A DNA stretch of 64,000 nucleotides, from contig NZ_MSPQ01000002.1 of NCBI RefSeq assembly GCF_001936475.1, positions 62,001 to 126,000 of the forward strand. The letters are read 5' to 3'. Each line of letters opens with the position of its first letter. The first letter of the stretch is position 1. Source of the DNA: Algoriphagus marinus. Lineage in GTDB: Bacteria > Bacteroidota > Bacteroidia > Cytophagales > Cyclobacteriaceae. Shown piece by piece: positions 45,797 through 53,283 of this stretch. Made by a program: the position numbers and the translations under genes. Below the pieces are notes generated by a model. It made no database searches, was not told the DNA's origin, and worked only from the letters and a program-made list of their open reading frames with translations.

Positions 45797-46393
45797 TTAG
45801 AGGCTAAGAAAATTAGCCAGCAACTTCTCCCCGACCAAGCCACTTTTTTCCGGGTGTGCCTGTATCGCATAATAATTATCCCGATGGAGCATGGCTGAGA
45901 AATCATGGATATAATGTGTGCTGGCGATCGTTTCAGGAGCCAATTCCGCATAGAAACTATGCACGTAATACACAAATGGATTTTCAGGGAGATCTTTCAA
46001 AAGCGGGTTATCTGCCAAGTTTTCGAGTTCATTCCAGCCTACATGAGGCACTTTAAATTCCTGAGAATTCTCTGGAATAAACTTTTTCACTTTCACCGGA
46101 AAGACTCCTAGACATTCGGTATCGTTTTCTTCCGAATGTTCACAAAGCAACTGCAAACCCAGACAAACTCCCAAGAAAGGCTGCTTTAGCTCCTTAATCA
46201 GCGTATCAAGATTTCGGGCTTTCAGATACTTCATCGCCGTGCTCGCTTCCCCCTGTCCTGGAAAAATCACCTTGTCTGCCGCCCGGATTTGATCCGGATC
46301 ATCGGTCAATACAGCATCCGCACCCAATCGCTCCAAAGCGTAGAGGACGGATTGCACATTTCCGGAATTGTATTTGATGACTGCTATTTTCAT
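45797..46393 (-). CDS. hisH: imidazole glycerol phosphate synthase, glutaminase subunit
   Basis: A 198-residue class I glutamine amidotransferase that feeds ammonia to HisF. The nucleophile is in PFLGVCLGLQLL, the oxyanion strand in FPGQGEASTAMKYL, and the His-Glu pair in IQAHPEKSG. The correct start is MKIAVIKYNSGNV at 46393; the longer frame to 46456 runs into the palindrome at 46401-46455 and is not real. Confidence 0.94.
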   Translation of the reverse strand: MKIAVIKYNSGNVQSVLYALERLGADAVLTDDPDQIRAADKVIFPGQGEASTAMKYLKARNLDTLIKELKQPFLGVCLGLQLLCEHSEENDTECLGVFPVKVKKFIPENSQEFKVPHVGWNELENLADNPLLKDLPENPFVYYVHSFYAELAPETIASTHYIHDFSAMLHRDNYYAIQAHPEKSGLVGEKLLANFLSL

Positions 46394-46400
46394 TTTTTTA

Positions 46401-46455
46401 TGTCCGATGACCGATGTCAGTTGACCGATGCACATCCGACATCGGTCATCGGACA
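46401..46455. repeat. 18-bp perfect inverted repeat between phhA and hisH
   Basis: TGTCCGATGACCGATGTC (46401-46418) and its exact complement (46438-46455) surround a 19-base spacer that holds a further CCGATG. It would form a very stable hairpin seven bases before the hisH ATG. There is no U-tract on the minus strand. The internal CCGATG iterations look like a dispersed intergenic repeat rather than a terminator. Confidence 0.8.
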
Positions 46456-46475
46456 CCCGGCTTTATTTCAACTTA

Positions 46476-47261
46476 TTAGGCCTTTGACTTCTTTTCCAAT
46501 AACATCTCCTCCAACACCTTTTCTATTTCAGGCAAGGAATCAAAAAGCTGCTCCAAACTATCGACGATAAAGTAGCGATCCTGGAATTTATCTTTCCAAT
46601 AGCTCTGATTCATAATCGTGCGCACGTCGTAAGGAAGATGTAAAGGTTCCTCAGAAAGGCTAAACTTCGTCTCTCCTGCCGAACTTAAAATTCCAGCGCC
46701 GTAGATTTTCAATTCCCCATCTTCTCGAATCAAGCCAAACTCAATCGTAAACCAATAAATCCTACTCAAAATATTGATGGCGTAAGGATCCTTGATATGC
46801 TTGAGTGCAATGCCGGAAATCTTCTCCAAAAATCCAGTGTAATGCGGATTTGTCAAAAGGGGCATATGCGCAAAGGCATCATGAAACATATCCGGCTCCT
46901 CCAAATAATCGAGTTGCTCCATTTTGCGAAGCCAAGTCGAAGAAGGAAAACGCTTATTATTCAACAATCCAAAGAACAAATCATCATCGATCAACCCTGG
47001 AACTACCTGAACTTCCCAACCGGTTGTATCTGCTAGAATTTTGTTCAATTTCTCAAAATTGGCTATCTCATCTGCATTAAACTTTACAATGTCCACGCCT
47101 TCCAAATAGGCCTTGCAAGCGGCTTTGGGAAGATTTGGCATTTGGCGCTCAAAGAGAATCTTCCAAACTTTAAAATCCTCACCAGTGTAAGCAGCGTAAT
47201 CCTGCCTGAGGTCCTGCAATCTGGGGTCAGTAAAGACCCAGTCTTTCGGTTTACTATTCAT
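46476..47261 (-). CDS. phhA: phenylalanine 4-monooxygenase
   Basis: A 261-residue pterin-dependent phenylalanine hydroxylase making tyrosine. The iron ligands are the two His in DMFHDAFAHMP and the Glu in YWFTIEFGLI; the pterin region LPKAACKAYL and FPSSTWLRKMEQLDY also match the bacterial enzyme. It is the short form without a regulatory ACT domain. It heads a run with his genes downstream, and a terminator with a possible leader peptide lies upstream. Confidence 0.93.
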   Translation of the reverse strand: MNSKPKDWVFTDPRLQDLRQDYAAYTGEDFKVWKILFERQMPNLPKAACKAYLEGVDIVKFNADEIANFEKLNKILADTTGWEVQVVPGLIDDDLFFGLLNNKRFPSSTWLRKMEQLDYLEEPDMFHDAFAHMPLLTNPHYTGFLEKISGIALKHIKDPYAINILSRIYWFTIEFGLIREDGELKIYGAGILSSAGETKFSLSEEPLHLPYDVRTIMNQSYWKDKFQDRYFIVDSLEQLFDSLPEIEKVLEEMLLEKKSKA

Positions 47262-47315
47262 TTTTATTTGGGTTTATATCTTATCAACTGTTCTCAAGTC
47301 ATGAAGTTTATGAAA

Positions 47316-47350
47316 CTAAAAAGGCCTAATCCAATTTGGAATAGGCCTTT
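47316..47350 (-). terminator. terminator/attenuator upstream of phhA
   Basis: On the minus strand AAAGGCCTATTCCA (47337-47350) pairs with TGGATTAGGCCTTT (47320-47333), one mismatch, loop of three, followed by five T. It lies 58 bases before the phhA ATG and 38 bases after the stop of a short ORF with His codons. It could end the HTH gene (stop at 47529) or attenuate the phhA-his transcript. Confidence 0.6.
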
Positions 47351-47387
47351 ATATTTTTTACCAAAAACACATAGTCATCCTATCCCT

Positions 47388-47441
47388 TCATTGAAGACGA
47401 TAGTGAGAATGATGTACGAAAGTTCGTGGTGTTGGATTCAT
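47388..47441 (-). CDS. possible leader peptide of the phhA-his operon
   Basis: A 17-codon ORF, MNPTPRTFVHHSHYRLQ, on the minus strand directly before the hairpin at 47316-47350. It contains Phe, Tyr and three His codons within eight positions, fitting an attenuator for aromatic or histidine supply. The richness is lower than in classical his leaders (seven His in a row), so it may be chance. Confidence 0.35.
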   Translation of the reverse strand: MNPTPRTFVHHSHYRLQ

Positions 47442-47473
47442 GATACTAAAGTAAGCATGTAAAAGAGGATCAG

Positions 47474-47503
47474 CAATATTATTTTTATAAAAGGTCGAAA
47501 TTT
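47474..47503. repeat. 30-bp direct repeat, left copy
   Basis: 28 of 30 bases match 49467-49496. It contains a copy of the aroF 3' end: read on the minus strand it encodes NFDLL followed by a stop. With the right copy it brackets the cassette of three genes. Confidence 0.75.
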
Positions 47504-47528
47504 CAAATGCTTTTTTGAAAAAGCACTT

Positions 47529-47720
47529 TTAAGAAATGGGCTTACCAAATTCTTGGTAGATCAATTCCTGAACTTTTGGAGAAAGTAATCCCTTCGGAAT
47601 GCGTAATTTTTTATTTTGGAACCATCTTGAAAGGGTACGTGCAGAAATCCCGTATTCATCAGCCACTTGCTGTCTAGTTTTTACTTTTTGTTTCATAAAA
47701 AAATTACTCAAATGAGACAT
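47529..47720 (-). CDS. small helix-turn-helix protein
   Basis: A 63-residue protein with one helix-turn-helix: KTRQQVADEYGISARTLSRW (about 14-33), then a basic wing-like stretch FQNKKLRIPKGLLSP. It could be a DNA-binding regulator. It may start at the second Met (MKQKVKTRQQ). It is divergent from the secreted-peptide gene; 10-bp direct repeats at 47818-47845 in the shared upstream region are candidate binding sites. It belongs to the cassette flanked by the aroF-end repeat. A remnant of a transposase N-terminus is another possibility. Confidence 0.6.
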   Translation of the reverse strand: MSHLSNFFMKQKVKTRQQVADEYGISARTLSRWFQNKKLRIPKGLLSPKVQELIYQEFGKPIS

Positions 47721-47817
47721 AATATCATTCTAATTTGGAGATTTAAACTAAATAGAAAATTAATGTTATCAAACTCATTTTTTAAGAAAAAACTCTAATT
47801 AAGGTCAGTTAAACTAG

Positions 47818-47845
47818 TTTTGTCCGATTTTGTCCGATTTTATCC
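47818..47845. repeat. 10-bp direct repeats between HTH and peptide genes
   Basis: TTTTGTCCGA occurs twice head-to-tail (47818-47837), followed by a partial third, TTTTATCC. One helical turn per unit suits a protein-binding array. It lies about 60-90 bases before the peptide start codon and about 100 before the HTH start. Confidence 0.6.
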
Positions 47846-47904
47846 TGTTAAAAAAAATTAAAAATCTCCAAATTGCTGTATAGCAATTAATTAATCGAAT
47901 AGAA

Positions 47905-48162
47905 ATGAAGAAATTAAGATTAATTTTCGTCCTGACCTTAATTTTGTTTTTCAATCTGAAATTCAACTTTGAGCAATCATCTTTCCACACCTCATATCAA
48001 ACACAAGCACAAGAAAATGAATTCATTTGGGGATATCAGCTAATGTGGGAGCCTTGTTCCCAATGGTGGGATATTGACCACAAGATTTGTAGAGAATCTG
48101 GAGGAGGTTATTGTCAAGCTAGTGCACAAACACTTTGCCCTGGACCACCATATTTTACTTGA
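47905..48162 (+). CDS. small secreted Cys-containing peptide
   Basis: An 85-residue peptide with a signal sequence (MKKLRLIFVLTLILFFNLKF) and a short mature part holding four Cys, in EPCSQWWDIDHKIC, GYCQ and LCPGPP. The pairing of such a peptide with a 6-bladed beta-propeller lipoprotein just downstream (10 bases) recalls the NVEALA-peptide/BF3164-type loci of Bacteroidota, though the NVEALA motif itself is not present. Role unknown; a secreted peptide or disulfide-bonded factor is likely. Confidence 0.65.
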   Translation: MKKLRLIFVLTLILFFNLKFNFEQSSFHTSYQTQAQENEFIWGYQLMWEPCSQWWDIDHKICRESGGGYCQASAQTLCPGPPYFT

Positions 48163-48172
48163 TTTTTATAAA

Positions 48173-49336
48173 ATGAATATCAAAAAAGAAAATCTCTGCA
48201 TTCTTTTGGTTTTAGTATTTCATTTTTCTTGCTCTAAAAAAAAAGATGAGGAAAAAACTGAAAATACAAATAATATTAGTCCTATCTCAATTAAAATAGA
48301 GTTGGATAAAATTCAACAAGCAACATTCTCCACTTTATTTGAATCCATAGAATATGTTTTTCTTGAGTCTAATGATTCAGTTCCTCTAGTTGGAAACATG
48401 AAAACCCTCATAAAAAATGACTTCATTTATATTGAGGATAATGAGTTGAACAACCTACACAAATTTAATTTAAGAGGAGAACTGAAAACAATTTTTAAAT
48501 CCACTGGAGATGGACCTGGCCAATTTCGGCAAATTGAAGATTTTCAAATTAAAGGAGATACTGTTTTAATTTATGATCGTGTATTAGGAAAAATTTTATT
48601 TTTTAACCTTGAAGGTAAATTTTTAAGAGAGAATCTCGAAAAAAATGGGGCTACAAATTTCCATGTTGGAAATAATTTTACTCTTCTTTTTTTTAGTGGT
48701 TATTCAAATTCTGATGGTAATATTTTTATGAGAAAATCAGATAATTTGATCCGTGAATCATTCTTTAAACTACCAGAGAAAAGCAATCAGGGAGGTGTAC
48801 GGCTTTTACACGGCTTTGTGTCAAATGAAAAAACGAAAGAAGTCTCCATTACAATACCCTACACATATCAGATAGCCACTTTGGATTCATTGGGTTACTT
48901 GAAAAATTTGAAAAAATTTGATTTTCTTAAAATTCCACAACCAAACCCTGGAGAAACTTACTACCAACCAGAAAAAATTAACGTTTACTTTCCTTTCCAT
49001 AATTTTTATTGGGTTTCTCAATTCTTTAATAGGAAAGGATATCATTTTATGGTTAATGAAAATAACGAGGTGGAGTTTTCAGCTAAAAATTTAGTCAATG
49101 ATATAGACGGAATTAATTTTTTCTTTTATCCAATATCAAAAACCGAAAATCAACTTGTTTTTTATTCACATTCGACATTTATCTATGACCTTTATCAAAG
49201 GTCTAAAAACAGAATAACTGAAAAATCTCCTAAAACCAATATTCATGAATTTATAAAAAAACATGACGAAGAATTAACTGATGACAGACATGTAATGATA
49301 TTTTTAAACTTCAAAAATCGATTAATAGATAATTAA
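48173..49336 (+). CDS. 6-bladed beta-propeller lipoprotein
   Basis: A 387-residue lipoprotein: signal MNIKKENLCILLVLVFHFSC with lipobox Cys at about 20, then KKKDEEK. The mature part shows repeated propeller strands such as FIYIEDNELNNLHKFNLRGEL, GDGPGQFRQIEDFQIKGD and LIYDRVLGKILFFNLEGKFL, typical of the 6-bladed beta-propeller family. The start follows the peptide gene stop by ten bases. Base composition is clearly more A/T-rich than the flanking aro/his genes, consistent with acquisition. Function not known. Confidence 0.8.
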   Translation: MNIKKENLCILLVLVFHFSCSKKKDEEKTENTNNISPISIKIELDKIQQATFSTLFESIEYVFLESNDSVPLVGNMKTLIKNDFIYIEDNELNNLHKFNLRGELKTIFKSTGDGPGQFRQIEDFQIKGDTVLIYDRVLGKILFFNLEGKFLRENLEKNGATNFHVGNNFTLLFFSGYSNSDGNIFMRKSDNLIRESFFKLPEKSNQGGVRLLHGFVSNEKTKEVSITIPYTYQIATLDSLGYLKNLKKFDFLKIPQPNPGETYYQPEKINVYFPFHNFYWVSQFFNRKGYHFMVNENNEVEFSAKNLVNDIDGINFFFYPISKTENQLVFYSHSTFIYDLYQRSKNRITEKSPKTNIHEFIKKHDEELTDDRHVMIFLNFKNRLIDN

Positions 49337-49360
49337 TTAAATTCCAGATTGGTTTAGTAA

Positions 49361-49399
49361 AATATTACCACAAAAAGAGGTCACCTCTGTGGTAATATT
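49361..49399. repeat. 12-bp perfect inverted repeat after the propeller gene
   Basis: AATATTACCACA and TGTGGTAATATT flank AAAAGAGGTCACCTC, which itself contains the palindrome GAGGTCACCTC. A long hairpin 24 bases after the propeller stop without a T-tract; it may protect the 3' end of the mRNA. Confidence 0.65.
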
Positions 49400-49408
49400 A
49401 AAAAAATC

Positions 49409-49454
49409 AGAATGAGGCTAATCCAACTTTGTATACGGCCTCATTCTTTTATTT
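49409..49454 (+). terminator. terminator of the cassette genes
   Basis: AGAATGAGGC (49409-49418) pairs with GCCTCATTCT (49438-49447), followed by TTTATTTT. It is the second hairpin after the propeller gene. Confidence 0.7.
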
Positions 49455-49466
49455 TAAACTCATAAT

Positions 49467-49496
49467 CAATACTATTTTTACAAAAGGTCGAAATTT
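49467..49496. repeat. 30-bp direct repeat, right copy (aroF end)
   Basis: The last six codons and stop of aroF plus 11 bases after them; 28 of 30 bases are repeated at 47474-47503, 1993 bases away. Confidence 0.75.
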
Positions 49497-50497
49497 TTAC
49501 GCATTGCGAAGCTTTGTCTAATCCATGAAGCTAATCTAGCGCTTTGCGCAAAATCCAAGGTCTGCTGACCATCAGAATAGGCTTTCTCCGGAATCTCATG
49601 CGATTCATAGATGATTCCATCCGCTCCCGCCATCACTCCGGAAAGTGCCATCTGAGGTACATATTCGCGGATTCCAATTCCATGCGAAGGATCCACAATC
49701 ACCGGTAAGTGCGACTTGGCCTTCAAAATCGGTATGGCATTCAGATCCAATGTATTTCGGGAAGCTCGCTCATAAGTTCGGATACCTCGCTCGCAAAGAA
49801 TCAGTTTTTCATTTCCTCCGGAGAACACGTATTCTGCCGATTGAAGTAATTCCTCGATCGTTCCGGAGATTCCCCGCTTGATCATCACAGCCTTATCCAC
49901 CTTGCCCAATTCATCCAAAAGGTTAAAATTCTGCGAATTTCGCGCTCCTACCTGATAAACATCCACATACGGATACATTTCTTCGATTTGGGAAGTTTGC
50001 ATTACCTCAGTGACAATCTTGATCCCAGCAGCAGAAGCGATATCATACCAGAGTTTCAATCCCTCCAATCCCAAGCCACGGAAGGCATAAGGCGAACTTC
50101 TTGGCTTAAACACTCCACCACGCATCATTTTGATATCGTTGTCCACGCAGTGTTGCACAACTTTACGTATTTGCTCCTCAGACTCGATGGAACAAGGACC
50201 GGTGATAATGGCCATTTCTCCGTCTTTGATAAATACATCGTCACCCAAATCCACCGAAGTCGGCTTGGCTTTCCATTTCTTAGAAACGAGTTTGTACTCA
50301 TCAGAGACCACATGAATATCCGAGATTCCGTCCATTTGGCCGATTTTTCGGATATCAAAATCGTTTTTCCCGATTCCGATCAGGTAGTCACCTAATTGCG
50401 TTTTGACCTCGGTAGTTTTATAGCCTATGCCATTTACTTTGGCAATCAGTTTTTCCTTTTGTACTTCGGAAATATCAGGCTGAAGTTGAATAATCAT
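49478..50497 (-). CDS. aroF: 3-deoxy-7-phosphoheptulonate synthase
   Basis: A 339-residue DAHP synthase, the first step of the shikimate pathway. Residues 1-70 form a ferredoxin-like regulatory domain (IIQLQPDISEVQKEKLIAKV) as in the Thermotoga-type Ibeta enzyme, usually conferring feedback control by aromatic amino acids. The barrel has GPCSIESEEQ, GGVFKPRSSPYAFRGLG, GARNSQNF and VDPSHGIG (metal and PEP ligands). It is two bases after trpA, as the last gene of the trp operon, so shikimate influx is controlled with tryptophan synthesis. Confidence 0.94.
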   Translation of the reverse strand: MIIQLQPDISEVQKEKLIAKVNGIGYKTTEVKTQLGDYLIGIGKNDFDIRKIGQMDGISDIHVVSDEYKLVSKKWKAKPTSVDLGDDVFIKDGEMAIITGPCSIESEEQIRKVVQHCVDNDIKMMRGGVFKPRSSPYAFRGLGLEGLKLWYDIASAAGIKIVTEVMQTSQIEEMYPYVDVYQVGARNSQNFNLLDELGKVDKAVMIKRGISGTIEELLQSAEYVFSGGNEKLILCERGIRTYERASRNTLDLNAIPILKAKSHLPVIVDPSHGIGIREYVPQMALSGVMAGADGIIYESHEIPEKAYSDGQQTLDFAQSARLASWIRQSFAMRKNFDLL

Positions 50498-50499
50498 AA

Positions 50500-51273
50500 T
50501 TAGTTGATTACAGATTGAATGTATTGCTGAATATCAGCATCCAAGTTGCTTGAGTTTTTAACTGTCTTGATAAAGGCCGATCCGATGATCGCTCCATTGC
50601 CATACTTAGAAGCTGTGCTGAATGATTCAGCATCAGAAATTCCAAATCCGATTAGTCGGGGATTTTTGAGATTCATTGCTTGAACCCGTTCAAAATAGGC
50701 GATTTGCTCTTCACTGATTCCAGTTTTTGCTCCGGTGATGCTATTGGAAGAAACCATATAGATAAAGCCATTGGTATGGGAATCAATTTCCCGGATTCGT
50801 TTTTCACTTGTAGCAGGCGAGATCAAGAAGGTATTTACTAAACCATAGTCATCGAATAGGGTTTTGTAGTCCTCCAAATATTGTTGCATCGGAAGATCGG
50901 GGAGGATTAATCCATCGATCCCTACTTCTTTGCATTTTTTACAAAACTCTTCCATCCCAAACTGCATGATTGGATTTAAATAACCCATCAAAACCACTGG
51001 AACATGGATTTTGGCACGAAAGCCTACCAATTGATCAAACAGCTTTTTAAGACTCATCCCGTTTTCCAAAGCGGCTAAGTTACTTTCTTGAATCGTAGGA
51101 CCATCCGCGATGGGATCAGAATAAGGAACCCCAATCTCAATGATATCTGCTCCTCCTGCCTGAATCGCCTCCATTGTCGGAAGGGTATCTTCCAATTTTG
51201 GAAAACCCGCAGTAAAGTAGATCGAGAGTACCCGCTCCTTTTTGGTATTGAATAAATAGTGTATTCGGTTCAT
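50500..51273 (-). CDS. trpA: tryptophan synthase alpha subunit
   Basis: A 257-residue TIM barrel cleaving indole glycerol phosphate. It has YFTAGFPKLEDTLPTMEAIQ, DIIEIGVPYSDPIADGPTIQ (catalytic Glu and Asp region) and MVSSNSITGAK. The ATG at 51273 gives MNRIHYLFNTKK; a longer frame from 51309 translates the 8-bp repeat and is not credible. It is separated from trpB by 181 bases. Confidence 0.94.
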   Translation of the reverse strand: MNRIHYLFNTKKERVLSIYFTAGFPKLEDTLPTMEAIQAGGADIIEIGVPYSDPIADGPTIQESNLAALENGMSLKKLFDQLVGFRAKIHVPVVLMGYLNPIMQFGMEEFCKKCKEVGIDGLILPDLPMQQYLEDYKTLFDDYGLVNTFLISPATSEKRIREIDSHTNGFIYMVSSNSITGAKTGISEEQIAYFERVQAMNLKNPRLIGFGISDAESFSTASKYGNGAIIGSAFIKTVKNSSNLDADIQQYIQSVIN

Positions 51274-51283
51274 TTTTTTAGGT

Positions 51284-51323
51284 ATTGAAAAATTGAAAGA
51301 TTGGAACATTGAAAGATTCGAAA
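51284..51323. repeat. 8-bp tandem repeat before trpA
   Basis: Five octamers: ATTGAAAA, ATTGAAAG, ATTGGAAC, ATTGAAAG, ATTCGAAA (plus strand), ending ten bases before the trpA ATG. Third copy of the element seen before hisF and hisA. Confidence 0.8.
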
Positions 51324-51454
51324 TTCAAACCTAGCCGGATTAGCATACAGCATTTATATTCAATGTTCTCCCTTCATTATTTAGAAATTCAGGACTCTTC
51401 AATCTGGATTGGAGTTCAAAATGATTTCGTAAATCTGAAATCATAAATCATAAA

Positions 51455-52633
51455 TCAATAGTTGCCCCATTTAATATACGTCTCTAGATCCTTGTCACCT
51501 CGACCAGAGAGATTAATCACGATCACATCGTCTCGGCGGTATTCGATTAGATTCAAGGCATGAATCGCATGCGCAGTCTCAATTGCCGGAATGATACCCT
51601 CCATTCGGCTGAGTTCGATTCCTGCTTTCATCGCATCTTCATCCTCCACAGCCACAAATTCTCCCCTACCGATGTCAAACAAATGTGCATGTACAGGGCC
51701 GATTCCTGGATAATCCAATCCTGCCGAAATACTATGTGGTTCGATCACCTGTCCATCTTCAGTCTGCATCAACAGTGTTTTCGATCCATGTAAAATCCCG
51801 GGAGTACCCAAAGCTGTGGTTGCTGCCGATTTCCCTGAAGTCACACCTAGACCAGCTGCTTCTGCGGCGATCAGCCGAACTTCCGGAGTATTGTAATAAT
51901 GATAAAATGCACCAGCAGCATTACTCCCCCCGCCCACACAAGCAATTACTAAATCAGGGTTCTCTCTTCCTTCTTTTTCTTTTAACTGCCATTTGATTTC
52001 CTCCGAAATTACCGATTGGAATCGGGCAACCATTTCCGGATAAGGATGAGGTCCTACCACCGAACCGATGATGTAATGAGTCCCAACAGGATCATTGATC
52101 CAAGCACGCATGGCTTCATTTGTAGCATCTTTAAGTGTCTTCGAACCGGAAGTCGCAGGCACTACCTTCGCTCCAAGGATTCTCATACGCTCTACATTTG
52201 GTCGCTGACGCTGAATGTCCAACTCTCCCATGTAAACGGTGCAATCCATTCCCATTAAAGCACAAACCGTCGCAGTAGCTACGCCATGTTGACCAGCACC
52301 CGTTTCCGCAATAATTCGTTTTTTACCGAGCTTTTTGGCTAAAATAATTTGACCGACGGTGTTATTCACCTTATGTGCTCCTGTGTGGCAAAGATCCTCT
52401 CGCTTAAAGTAGATTTTAGCACCGTACTTTTCTGACATCCGCTTCGCGAAATACAAAGGAGTCGGTCTACCAACGAAATCTCGAAGAAGCATTTGAAACT
52501 CTTCCTGAAACTCCGTAGTGGCGACGATCGCCTCATAATTTTCTCTCAGCTCTTCAATATTTGGATGCAGCATCTCAGGAATGTACGCCCCTCCAAATTT
52601 CCCATAAAAGCCCTTTTCATCCACTCTGATCAT
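51455..52633 (-). CDS. trpB: tryptophan synthase beta subunit
   Basis: A 392-residue PLP enzyme making Trp from indole and Ser. It has [13 protein letters not shown] with the PLP Lys, [24 protein letters not shown] (phosphate loop) and LSGRGDKDL. The likely start is the ATG at 52633 ([15 protein letters not shown]); a GTG three codons upstream gives the longer frame. Closely follows trpF. Confidence 0.95.
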   Translation of the reverse strand: MIRVDEKGFYGKFGGAYIPEMLHPNIEELRENYEAIVATTEFQEEFQMLLRDFVGRPTPLYFAKRMSEKYGAKIYFKREDLCHTGAHKVNNTVGQIILAKKLGKKRIIAETGAGQHGVATATVCALMGMDCTVYMGELDIQRQRPNVERMRILGAKVVPATSGSKTLKDATNEAMRAWINDPVGTHYIIGSVVGPHPYPEMVARFQSVISEEIKWQLKEKEGRENPDLVIACVGGGSNAAGAFYHYYNTPEVRLIAAEAAGLGVTSGKSAATTALGTPGILHGSKTLLMQTEDGQVIEPHSISAGLDYPGIGPVHAHLFDIGRGEFVAVEDEDAMKAGIELSRMEGIIPAIETAHAIHALNLIEYRRDDVIVINLSGRGDKDLETYIKWGNY

Positions 52634-52653
52634 ATTCTTCACGTTTTACCCGA

Positions 52654-53283
52654 TCAATTTCTCGGGAGTTGTTGTATAAAATTCTTCAGTTTTTCAATAT
52701 TCTTGAGCCCATGTGCATCTTCAAACTTCGAATTCAAATCTACTCCTAGCATCATTGGGTTTTTTGCTGCAAAAGTCAAAACTTCCTCACCACTCTCTTC
52801 ATCTATCCCCCCACTTAAGAGAAAGCCTTTGTCGAATGGATAAGTTTCCAAAATTGACCAATCAAATTTCTTTCCGGTTCCTCCGTGTTTTGGAGAAGCC
52901 GTATCGAAAAGAAATTTGCTCACGAAAGGGAAGTAACTTTTTAAAGTTCCCCAATCAATTCGATCATTCACCGATATAACTTTCCAGATTTCTGCCTTTG
53001 TTTTCTTCGAAAGCTCCTCCACGAATTCAGGCGATTCACCACCGTGAAGTTGGACAGCTTTCAAATTGAAAAGGGCTTCTTTTCTTAAAATCTCAGCTTC
53101 TGTTTCATTCACAAAGACGCCAACTTTTGAAATCGAAATTTTCGCCAGTTCAAGCGATTGCTCATCTGAAACAAATCTGGGAGATTTGGAATAGAAAATA
53201 AGCCCCATCCAATCGGGATTAATCTCCTCGATTAATCGGAAAATATTTTCTGATTCACGCATCCCACAGACTTTGATTTCCAT
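52654..53283 (-). CDS. trpF: phosphoribosylanthranilate isomerase
   Basis: A 209-residue TIM barrel. KVCGMRESENI holds the catalytic Cys, LKAVQLHGGESPEF and LFDTASPKHGGTGKKFDW hold the catalytic Asp, and FLLSGGIDEE binds phosphate. Its ATG overlaps the trpC stop by one base. Confidence 0.94.
   Translation of the reverse strand: MEIKVCGMRESENIFRLIEEINPDWMGLIFYSKSPRFVSDEQSLELAKISISKVGVFVNETEAEILRKEALFNLKAVQLHGGESPEFVEELSKKTKAEIWKVISVNDRIDWGTLKSYFPFVSKFLFDTASPKHGGTGKKFDWSILETYPFDKGFLLSGGIDEESGEEVLTFAAKNPMMLGVDLNSKFEDAHGLKNIEKLKNFIQQLPRN

Noticed and set aside
46394..46456. N-terminal extension of hisH
   Set aside because: It only translates the palindromic repeat; the conserved N-terminus starts at 46393.
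47529..47720. HTH protein as an integrase or transposase
   Set aside because: Only an HTH is present; no catalytic residues, no terminal inverted repeats were found around it.
51274..51309. N-terminal extension of trpA
   Set aside because: It translates the 8-bp repeat; the family N-terminus begins at 51273.
44896..51323. Octamer arrays as CRISPR remnants
   Set aside because: Units are 8 bp, contiguous and without spacers, and there are no cas genes.
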